NCBI GenBank assembly: GCA_027032075.1
Contig: JALVOC010000022.1
Coordinates: forward strand, 1 to 48,819
DNA length: 48,819 nt
DNA from: Chromatiales bacterium
GTDB taxonomy: Bacteria > Pseudomonadota > Gammaproteobacteria > UBA6429 > Thiohalophilaceae
Direction of reading: 5' to 3'
Shown: in pieces, positions 17,625 through 23,817 of the stretch
Layout of the letters: the number at the start of each line of letters is the position of its first letter
How positions within the stretch are numbered: the stretch's first letter is position 1
The notes under the pieces: generated by a model
Databases searched by the model: none
Told to the model about the DNA's origin: nothing
The model's input: only the letters and a program-made list of their open reading frames with translations
Translations under genes and position numbers: made by a program

Positions 17625-19640
17625 ATGAGCCACGACCTCAACCCCCGCCAGCTTGCCGCCGTCAAACACATCGAAGGTCCCTGTCTGGTGCTGGCAGGCG
17701 CCGGTTCCGGCAAAACCCGTGTCATTACCCGCAAGATCGCCTGGCTGATCCAGGAGTGCGGCATCGAGGCACGCCATATCGCGGCCGTCACCTTCACCAA
17801 CAAGGCGGCGCGGGAGATGAAACAGCGCCTCGGCTCACTCATCGACAAACAGGCCATGCAGGGGTTGCGGGTCTCCACTTTCCATACCCTCGGCCTGGAG
17901 ATCATCCGCCGTGAACTCAAGATCCTCGGCTACAAAAGCGGCTTTTCCATTTACGACAACACCGACAGCGCCTCGCTGATCCGCGAACTGATGAACAGGG
18001 CGTTCGGAGATCACGGCAACCAGGAGGAACAGATGTTATGGCACATTTCCCGCTGGAAAAGTGCCTTTGTCATGCCGGAGCAGGCGCTGGCGGATGCCGC
18101 CGGTGATGCCGTGAAAGTGGCGGCTGCCCGTGTCTACGAGGCCTACAACCACCACCTGAAAACCTATAACGCGGTCGATTTCGATGATCTGATCATGCTG
18201 CCGGTTTTGCTCTTCCGCGATCATCCCGAGGTGCTGGAGCGCTGGCAAAACCGCCTGCGTTACCTGCTGGTGGACGAGTACCAGGACACCAACGCCACCC
18301 AGTACGAACTGGTAAAACAGCTGGTGGGGGTACGCGCCAACCTGACGGTGGTGGGTGATGACGATCAGTCCATCTATGCCTGGCGGGGCGCCCGGCCGGA
18401 AAACCTGGTGCAGCTGCAGCAGGATTTCCCGCAGCTTGAAATCATCAAGCTGGAGCAGAACTACCGTTCCAGCGGGCGCATCCTCAAGGCCGCCAATGCG
18501 CTGATCGCCAACAACCCCCACATCTATGAAAAACGCCTCTGGAGTGAACTCGGTTTTGGTGATCCCATCCGCATACTGCGCACCCGCAATGACGAGCACG
18601 AGGCTGAACAAATCGTCTCTGAACTGAACCACCACCGCTTTGTGCATCGCACCGCCTTTCGCGATTACGCCATTCTCTACCGCGGCAATCATCAAAGCCG
18701 CCTGTTCGAGCGTGTGTTGCGCGAACACGACATCCCCTATTATCTCAGCGGCGGGCAGTCGTTCTTCTCCTATGCCGAGGTACGGGACATCATGGCCTAT
18801 CTGCGCCTGATCACCAATCCCGATGATGACAACGCCTTCCTGCGGATCGTGAATACGCCGCGACGGGAGATTGGACCGGTGAGCGTGGAAAAACTGGCCA
18901 AGTATGCAGCCGAGCGTGGCCACAGCCTGTTTGCCGCCTCAATGGAAATGGGACTGGGCCAGGTGCTGGGCGCCCGTCCTCTTGCACGGCTGCAACGCTT
19001 CAGCCAATGGATCCTGGAACAGCAGCACAAAGCGGAAAATGGCGGGTCGGCCGGCCTGGCGAGACAACTGCTCGAGGAAATCGACTATGAACGCTGGCTG
19101 CTGGATAACAATCGCGACGAAGCCCAGGCCAACCGCCGCATGGAAAACGTCAATGAATTGCTCGGCTGGCTGGAACGCATGGCGAAAAACAACCCGGAAG
19201 ACACACTTTCCGAACTGGTCGCCAGATTATGCCTGATCGATACGCTGGAGCGGGACGAGGAGGAAGAGCGCGGTGACCGTGTCCATCTGATGACCCTGCA
19301 CGCCGCCAAGGGGCTGGAATTCCCGCATGTCTATCTGGTCGGCATGGAAGAGGAGTTGCTGCCCCACCGCACCAGCATCGAGGAAGAAAACATCGAGGAG
19401 GAGCGGCGGCTTGCCTACGTGGGGATCACCCGCGCACAGAAAACCCTTACCCTGAGCTTCGCCAGCAAACGCAAGCGTTTCGGTGAAATCAGCGACTGCC
19501 AGCCAAGCCGTTTCATCGATGAGCTGCCAGCGGATGATCTGCAATGGTCCGGCGAGGGAGTGGAAGTCGACCAGGAGGAACGCCAGCAACGCGGCCAGGC
19601 GCATCTCGCCAGCCTGAAAAGCCTGCTGGCAAAACCATAG
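17625..19640 (+). CDS. rep: ATP-dependent DNA helicase Rep
   Basis: Rep is a superfamily 1A 3'-5' helicase that moves with the replisome and clears bound proteins. From the ATG at 17625 it has 671 residues, against 673 for E. coli Rep, and begins LNPRQLAAVKHIEGPCLVLA as expected. An upstream in-frame GTG would add 17 residues without homology. Helicase motifs appear in order: I GAGSGKTR, Ia TFTNKAAREM, II LVDEYQDTN, III GDDDQSIYAWRGA, IV LEQNYRSS, V LHAAKGLEFPHVYLVGMEE and VI AYVGITRAQ. It is a single gene convergent with the tonB-like operon. Confidence 0.96.
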   Translation: MSHDLNPRQLAAVKHIEGPCLVLAGAGSGKTRVITRKIAWLIQECGIEARHIAAVTFTNKAAREMKQRLGSLIDKQAMQGLRVSTFHTLGLEIIRRELKILGYKSGFSIYDNTDSASLIRELMNRAFGDHGNQEEQMLWHISRWKSAFVMPEQALADAAGDAVKVAAARVYEAYNHHLKTYNAVDFDDLIMLPVLLFRDHPEVLERWQNRLRYLLVDEYQDTNATQYELVKQLVGVRANLTVVGDDDQSIYAWRGARPENLVQLQQDFPQLEIIKLEQNYRSSGRILKAANALIANNPHIYEKRLWSELGFGDPIRILRTRNDEHEAEQIVSELNHHRFVHRTAFRDYAILYRGNHQSRLFERVLREHDIPYYLSGGQSFFSYAEVRDIMAYLRLITNPDDDNAFLRIVNTPRREIGPVSVEKLAKYAAERGHSLFAASMEMGLGQVLGARPLARLQRFSQWILEQQHKAENGGSAGLARQLLEEIDYERWLLDNNRDEAQANRRMENVNELLGWLERMAKNNPEDTLSELVARLCLIDTLERDEEEERGDRVHLMTLHAAKGLEFPHVYLVGMEEELLPHRTSIEEENIEEERRLAYVGITRAQKTLTLSFASKRKRFGEISDCQPSRFIDELPADDLQWSGEGVEVDQEERQQRGQAHLASLKSLLAKP

Positions 19641-19841
19641 GCCGTAAACGGTATCCACGCCTGCCAGCCCTCGCATACCTGCCGGGGAACCTTTCAGCAT
19701 GCGTTATGTTGCCGCGATGGCGTCAATACCACCAGACATGGCACCATGGCGAGCACTCACTCACATGGAAGCAGCGTGTGCAAATAATTTATTTACAAGG
19801 CGTGAACACGCCATCCGGATGCGCCGAACCCGCAAACCATA

Positions 19842-19855
19842 TTGATCGCGATCAT
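19842..19855 (+). promoter_or_regulatory. FNR-like site
   Basis: TTGAT-CGCG-ATCAT matches the FNR consensus TTGAT-N4-ATCAA at nine of ten fixed positions, and its core TGATCGCGATCA is a complete palindrome. Its centre (19848.5) is 50 bp upstream of the CRP site centre, or -91.5 relative to the predicted transcript start at 19940. FNR is the oxygen-sensing activator of anaerobic genes. Assignment is by motif only. Confidence 0.5.
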
Positions 19856-19890
19856 CTCCCTGCCACCTCCCTGGACAGCCACAGAAAAAA

Positions 19891-19906
19891 TGTGAACTGT
19901 TTCACA
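19891..19906 (+). promoter_or_regulatory. CRP site, perfect consensus half-sites
   Basis: TGTGA-ACTGTT-TCACA has both consensus half-sites with the required 6-bp spacing. A -10 element with a TG extension (TG at 19925-19926, TACGAT at 19928-19933) predicts a start at 19940. That places the site centre (19898.5) exactly at -41.5, the geometry of a class II CRP-activated promoter reading rightwards. No protein gene follows in that direction. Confidence 0.65.
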
Positions 19907-19939
19907 TGTTGCCCACCCCGGGATTGATACGATTTACCC

Positions 19940-20134
19940 CACTTGCAACATGGCAAACAGGGACGGCCCGGCGGGCGACTGCCCGCCGGTAAGCCAGGGA
20001 GCAGGGCCACGCAAACGCTCTCTCACCCTCCCGATCAAACCCGTTGTGCCGTGACCCGGGCGCAGCTCCCGGGCAACGAACCGACCGGTGGCGAGAGTGG
20101 GAGATGCGCCAAGCGCAGCAAAGCAGGCGAATAT
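19940..20134 (+). ncRNA. Candidate structured small RNA, unknown family
   Basis: The predicted transcript would fold extensively. Hairpin 1 pairs CCGGCGGGC (19968-19976) with GCCCGCCGG (19981-19989), a perfect 9-bp stem. A long-range helix pairs 20018-20027 with 20087-20097 (ten pairs, one bulge) and encloses CGTTG/CAACG (20042-20046 with 20074-20078) and CCCGGG/CCCGGG (20055-20060 with 20068-20073). A last hairpin is TGCGC-CAA-GCGCA (20105-20117). I do not recognise a riboswitch or known RNA family. The 3' end is undefined and might run antisense into the tonB-like gene. A 34-codon frame (19950-20054) inside it has no ribosome binding site. Confidence 0.4.
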
Positions 20135-21040
20135 TCAGGATGGCAGAAAATCGATGGGGTAGGTCACGGTGACCTGCGAGACCTTCTTCGCGGCGAAGCG
20201 AAACATTTTGATCCGCGCCACCAGTTTTTTCTCCAGTTTCGGATTGTTCAGTTCGCTGGAAACAATACGCACTTTCACCACACGGCCATTGGGAGCGATC
20301 GTCAGCTCTATCACCACCTTGCCCTGTAAGGTTGGATCCCTGCGCAAGGCACGATTGTAGAGGCTGAATATCGCCCCCTTGTTCCTTTGAAACACGCTTT
20401 CAATCTCTTCCTCTCCACGCGCAGCCTGCCGGTTTTTGCCGGTGCGATGTGAGGTCGTATTCCGGCTGGGAATGGTGCTGTGCACCCTGGTTGATTTCCG
20501 CCCGGTGAGCGCGCTTTCACCGGTGACCCGGCTCAGGGAACCCGTGTTGATACCGCCACTTCCCGATTTGGCCCTGGCAGTCAGGATTGCGCTTTTGCGT
20601 GTGGCAACAGCGGCCTTGCCGACCTTTTGCAGGGGTTTGTTTTCCTGCAAATCCGCCACATTGAAGGTTTCCCGCAGGTCCGCAAGCTCGTCACTCATGG
20701 CAATCAGCCCGCTGCGCTCGGCCTTTTTGCGTGCATCCTGGATTTTTTTCTTTTGCGGTTTTTTCTTTTTGCTTTTTTTCTTGCTCTTTTTCTTTTTCTC
20801 GGCTTTTGGCTTGGGCGCGACCACCTTTTTTTTCTTTTTCTCCAGGATCAGTTTTGCCAGCCGCGGGGAAACATCCTTCAGCGCCTTTTGCTCCACCTCC
20901 GGCAGGGGCAGGAACGGCATGATCGCACCGAGCGTCATGCACACCACAACCGTGACGAGCAGTAATTTTTTGAATCGCCGATCGTTCTCACTTTCAACCC
21001 AGGGAAGAAACGGCTCGTTCCAGGTATTGATACCACTCAT
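20135..21040 (-). CDS. TonB-like energy transducer with AgmX/PglI-type C-terminal domain
   Basis: This is a periplasm-spanning transducer of 301 residues. It has one membrane segment near residues 25-46 (LLLVTVVVCMTLGAIMPFL). A very lysine-rich stretch follows (about 68-110), then a long low-complexity linker. The C-terminal domain, about residue 208 onward (IESVFQRNKGAIFSLYNRAL, KVVIELTIAPNGRVVKVRIV), matches the TonB-related AgmX/PglI type. AgmX (GltJ) belongs to the myxobacterial gliding machine. It should pass proton-motive force from the ExbB-ExbD complex to outer-membrane or periplasmic partners. It overlaps the upstream exbD by four bases and ends the operon. A run of eight A on the coding strand lies in the lysine tract. 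Confidence 0.85.
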   Translation of the reverse strand: MSGINTWNEPFLPWVESENDRRFKKLLLVTVVVCMTLGAIMPFLPLPEVEQKALKDVSPRLAKLILEKKKKKVVAPKPKAEKKKKSKKKSKKKKPQKKKIQDARKKAERSGLIAMSDELADLRETFNVADLQENKPLQKVGKAAVATRKSAILTARAKSGSGGINTGSLSRVTGESALTGRKSTRVHSTIPSRNTTSHRTGKNRQAARGEEEIESVFQRNKGAIFSLYNRALRRDPTLQGKVVIELTIAPNGRVVKVRIVSSELNNPKLEKKLVARIKMFRFAAKKVSQVTVTYPIDFLPS

Positions 21041-21552
21041 GACCGTTTCTTACCCGCGTTCTTCTTTACTACCGCCAGCGAGATATTCGTATAGTCCGCA
21101 CTGGCACAGGTGAGCATGATCTTCTTCAACAGTTTATAGGGGATGCTTTTGTCGCCCATAATGGTCACTCCCCGTTTGGTAACCGGCACTACCCCCTTTT
21201 TTGTTTTTTTCTTGCTGGCATAGCTCACCAGCTCTGTCATCAATTGCGGAATGATCGCCTGCTGGCTGCGCAACACTTTGGAAACATCCGCAACCCGTTT
21301 ACCCTGCATCAGCACGAACTTGTCATCGACCATGATGATGACGTTTTCCTTGGGTAATTTTTCCGCGGTTGATTCGGGCAATTTAATCGCCTTGGGAGAA
21401 GGCAGGACTTCGGTGTTTACCGCACTCACCAACAGGAAAAACACCAGGATGGTGAAAATATCCATCAATGACACCATGTTCAGGCTGGCCGCACGGTCCA
21501 TCCTGCGCTTGTGGTGCATTTCCATACGTCTGGCGCGACGAGACTCTTTCAT
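21037..21552 (-). CDS. ExbD/TolR-family protein with conserved transmembrane Asp
   Basis: This is a stator subunit of a proton-driven ExbB-ExbD motor, with 171 residues. A basic cytoplasmic N-terminus is followed by one membrane helix (MVSLMDIFTILVFFLLVSAV) holding Asp31, the residue that carries protons in ExbD/TolR/MotB proteins. The periplasmic domain has the usual pattern ENVIIMVDDKFVLMQGKRVA. It starts ten bases after the first exbD gene. That one has Asn at the equivalent position, so this subunit is probably the proton-conducting member of the pair. Confidence 0.9.
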   Translation of the reverse strand: MKESRRARRMEMHHKRRMDRAASLNMVSLMDIFTILVFFLLVSAVNTEVLPSPKAIKLPESTAEKLPKENVIIMVDDKFVLMQGKRVADVSKVLRSQQAIIPQLMTELVSYASKKKTKKGVVPVTKRGVTIMGDKSIPYKLLKKIMLTCASADYTNISLAVVKKNAGKKRS

Positions 21553-21562
21553 TATCTACCCA

Positions 21563-22075
21563 TCACCTTGCTTGTCTTGTTTTTGGCGCATCGCCAATGG
21601 AAATATCCGGAAAAAGTTCCGCATTGATAAACTCACCATCTTTGAAGGCCTTGAACATACGTACCGCATCCATCACCTGAACCAGTGTGTCATAGGCGGT
21701 ATCCGCTTCCGATAAAATAGTGGCATTGGTCTTATCCGGGAAGCGCGCTTTCACCTGCTTCAGCACTTCAGTCAAAACCGCATAATTATGGCCCCTGGCG
21801 GTAACCGGGATACGCTTAATCAGACCGCCCTTGTTGTCCGATAACAGCAGCGCATCCTTGCGGATCGTCACCTTGAGTTCAAACTGGGCTTTCCTGTTTT
21901 TCTGACTGTCTGAAGAATTCGCCGACGGCAGATTGAGTTCAAGAATCGTCAAATGCGTAAATACCGCTGTCATCAACAGGAACGGTACCAGCACAACCAT
22001 CAAATTCATGAAGGCCGTTATATTCAACTCGACCGCGGGATGCCTGCGGCGGTGTCTGCGCCTACGTTTTGCCAT
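21563..22075 (-). CDS. ExbD/TolR-family protein with Asn in place of the transmembrane Asp
   Basis: This is the second ExbD-type subunit, with 170 residues. It begins with an arginine- and histidine-rich stretch (KRRRRHRRRH) and has one membrane helix (ITAFMNLMVVLVPFLLMTAV). The position normally held by the essential Asp is Asn24 (FMNLM against the usual FIDVM). The periplasmic domain (FELKVTIRKDALLLSDNKGG) is of ExbD type and includes a disordered NSSDSQKNRK insertion. It lies two bases after the exbB gene. A mixed dimer with the Asp-containing ExbD is the simplest explanation. Confidence 0.88.
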   Translation of the reverse strand: MAKRRRRHRRRHPAVELNITAFMNLMVVLVPFLLMTAVFTHLTILELNLPSANSSDSQKNRKAQFELKVTIRKDALLLSDNKGGLIKRIPVTARGHNYAVLTEVLKQVKARFPDKTNATILSEADTAYDTLVQVMDAVRMFKAFKDGEFINAELFPDISIGDAPKTRQAR

Positions 22076-22077
22076 GA

Positions 22078-22719
22078 TTATGCACTGCTGCCGTTCTTTC
22101 TTTGCATGATAAGATTTCCGAATTTAACCGTTGTCATTTCCAGACTGTCGATAATTTCGGTCGTCTTTGTCTGCAGGACGGTATAGATAAGAATCAGGGG
22201 AATCGCGACCATCAGGCCAAACGCCGTGGTATTCATCGCCACTGAAATACTGGTCGAAAGAATTTCCGCCTTCATCGATGGATCCACCTGGGCCACGGCA
22301 GTAAAGGCCCGGATCAAACCGATAATCGTTCCCAACAGGCCCAGCAGGGTCGCAATGTTGGCAAACATCGCAAGATAGTGTGTGCGTTTTTCCAGCCGCG
22401 GGATCGCCTCCATCATGCTCTCCTCCATTGCGGTTTCGATGTCATCACGATTTGTTGCACCCTTGTAACGTGACAACCCCTGCGCAAGGATCTGGTTGAC
22501 GGTGGAATTCGATTTCGAGGTAATTTCGTAGGCCTGTTTGAAATTCCCTTGTTGCAACAACGGCATCAATGTCGCCAGGTGCTTGCGGTTCGTTTTCCTC
22601 GAATATGACAAATAAATATAACGCTCGATAGCAATAGCAATACCAAAAGCAAGGACCAGAAGAATGGGATACATAAACGGCCCGCCCTTCTGGAAAAAGC
22701 TTACGATAGCAATGTACAT
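22078..22719 (-). CDS. ExbB/TolQ/MotA-family proton channel protein
   Basis: This is an inner-membrane motor protein of 213 residues. Three membrane segments are visible: near 17-35 (YPILLVLAFGIAIAIERYI), near 118-140 (ANIATLLGLLGTIIGLIRAF, with the conserved LGLLGTxxGL motif) and near 160-182 (TTAFGLMVAIPLILIYTVL). The cytoplasmic loop carries basic residues after helix 1. A strong AGGAGG lies six bases before the ATG. It begins the ExbB-ExbD-ExbD-TonB block, preceded by a 193-nt gap with a candidate promoter. Confidence 0.92.
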   Translation of the reverse strand: MYIAIVSFFQKGGPFMYPILLVLAFGIAIAIERYIYLSYSRKTNRKHLATLMPLLQQGNFKQAYEITSKSNSTVNQILAQGLSRYKGATNRDDIETAMEESMMEAIPRLEKRTHYLAMFANIATLLGLLGTIIGLIRAFTAVAQVDPSMKAEILSTSISVAMNTTAFGLMVAIPLILIYTVLQTKTTEIIDSLEMTTVKFGNLIMQRKNGSSA

Positions 22720-22879
22720 TTTTTACCTCCTGCCAGGGTTCCCCCTGCTCTACCTGCTGAATTCAACACAATTATCAGGCTGATTAACAAACACAAGATC
22801 ATTAACCATCCAAATTCCATTCTCAAAGACCCACACCAACCTGAGTGAAATCTGTATCACCAATTTCCTGCAATAATAA

Positions 22880-22909
22880 TTTATAAAACCGTAACAGTCC
22901 TTTAATCAA
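22880..22909 (-). promoter_or_regulatory. Candidate promoter for the exbB-exbD-exbD-tonB block
   Basis: On the minus strand TTGATT (22904-22909) and TATAAA (22880-22885) are separated by 18 bp, just beyond the stop codon of the small periplasmic protein gene. It would let the motor genes be expressed apart from the TPR genes upstream. The remaining gap is AT-rich and has no gene. This is motif evidence only. Confidence 0.35.
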
Positions 22910-22912
22910 TGC

Positions 22913-23203
22913 CTACTGGTTCTCAATTTGAGGCACTTGTTGGACATGCATGGCTTTATAGTAATTCACCTCACGCTGAAACACCTCTCTGTCCAGCGGT
23001 GTCAGCGCCTCATTGATGAGACTCTCAATCGGCGGTTCCGCGATGTTTGGCAGGGTCGACTCCTTCCACGGAACAATATACAGCACCTTGGGCAATTCCT
23101 GGTTACCGATGATCGCTGTACCCTGCATTTCCAGCCGCTCCTCGGAAAATGCGGAGGTAACCATCATCATGCCCAAAAACGCAACAATACTTATTTTATT
23201 CAT
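22913..23203 (-). CDS. Small secreted protein of unknown function
   Basis: This is a 96-residue protein with a clear signal peptide (MNKISIVAFLGMMMVTSAFS-EE). The mature part is about 76 residues, with AIIGNQELPKVLYIVPWKES and a helical acidic C-terminus. I chose the ATG at 23203, six bases after the stop of the TPR lipoprotein gene and with AAGG just upstream; the longer open frame begins inside that gene. I do not recognise a family. Its position between TPR proteins and the ExbB motor suggests a periplasmic part of the same machine. Confidence 0.7.
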   Translation of the reverse strand: MNKISIVAFLGMMMVTSAFSEERLEMQGTAIIGNQELPKVLYIVPWKESTLPNIAEPPIESLINEALTPLDREVFQREVNYYKAMHVQQVPQIENQ

Positions 23204-23208
23204 CAACC

Positions 23209-23817
23209 TTATCCCTGCTGTAGTTTTCTGCGATTGCTGTCTATGCGCCTTTGCAAATCCACAATCCACTTATCCACCTGTTTGTCATTCCCGCCGTGTA
23301 ACGCCTGGTAGCGCTTGTAATGCTGAATCGCCAGAGGAAGATCCTGCAGGTAGATGTCATATAAAATCCCGATGTTCAGATGAGCCAGCGCATACCCGGG
23401 ATTGATTCTCAAGGCATCGAGATAAGCCTGTTTCGATTCCTTGAATTTCCCGGCATGGCGATAAACAATGCCCAGGTGGGCATAGGCAACCGCATCTTTC
23501 GGGTTTAATTTTACCGCCTGTGCGAATGCCTTCTCCGCTTGCGTGAAGTTTTTTTTCTTCAGATACAATATCCCCAGGTTGGTGAACGCAGCGGAAATAG
23601 CGGGATACTTTTGTGTAATTTCCCTGAACTGCCTGAGCGCCTCATCATCTCGTTCCGCTTTCATCGCTCCGACGGCACGCTGGTAATCCGCTGCCACCTC
23701 CGGTTTGACGGCTACACTGCCGCGATTCCCATCGCCGACAGGCGGTGTATGCACACAACCACTGGCGGCAACGATGGCAGCGAAGATAAAAAAACACTTA
23801 GTTAATGGTTTCCACAT
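23209..23817 (-). CDS. TPR lipoprotein
   Basis: This is a 202-residue lipoprotein with lipobox AASGC (Cys21). At least four tetratricopeptide repeats follow (AVGAMKAERDDEALRQFREI, TNLGILYLKKKNFTQAEKAF, AHLGIVYRHAGKFKESKQAY, LNIGILYDIYLQDLPLAIQH). TPR proteins act as docking scaffolds. Small TPR lipoproteins are also part of the myxobacterial Glt complex. The ATG at 23817 is preferred because the signal sequence starts there; it overlaps the upstream gene by 20 bases. Confidence 0.85.
   Translation of the reverse strand: MWKPLTKCFFIFAAIVAASGCVHTPPVGDGNRGSVAVKPEVAADYQRAVGAMKAERDDEALRQFREITQKYPAISAAFTNLGILYLKKKNFTQAEKAFAQAVKLNPKDAVAYAHLGIVYRHAGKFKESKQAYLDALRINPGYALAHLNIGILYDIYLQDLPLAIQHYKRYQALHGGNDKQVDKWIVDLQRRIDSNRRKLQQG

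Larger units (their letters stand above)
19641..20134. other. Convergent intergenic region with regulatory sites and a structured segment
   Basis: This 494-nt gap separates the 3' ends of rep and the tonB-like gene, so no annotated gene needs a promoter here. It nevertheless contains an FNR-like palindrome, a perfect CRP palindrome, a matching -10 element and about 195 nt of highly self-complementary GC-rich DNA. These are listed separately. Nothing was seen in 19641-19835. Confidence 0.7.

Noticed and set aside
19960-20117. Cobalamin or cyclic-di-GMP riboswitch
   Set aside because: Short pieces such as GACTGCCC and AGCCAGGGAGC look like B12-riboswitch fragments, but the required core boxes and their order are missing. 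There is also no downstream gene to control. The cyclic-di-GMP GEMM core is absent.
19943-20329. Rightward open frame of 128 codons over the convergent gap
   Set aside because: It runs antisense into the well-supported tonB-like gene, has no ribosome binding site, and its composition follows the GC-rich hairpins. The 34-codon ATG frame at 19950-20054 is rejected for the same reasons.
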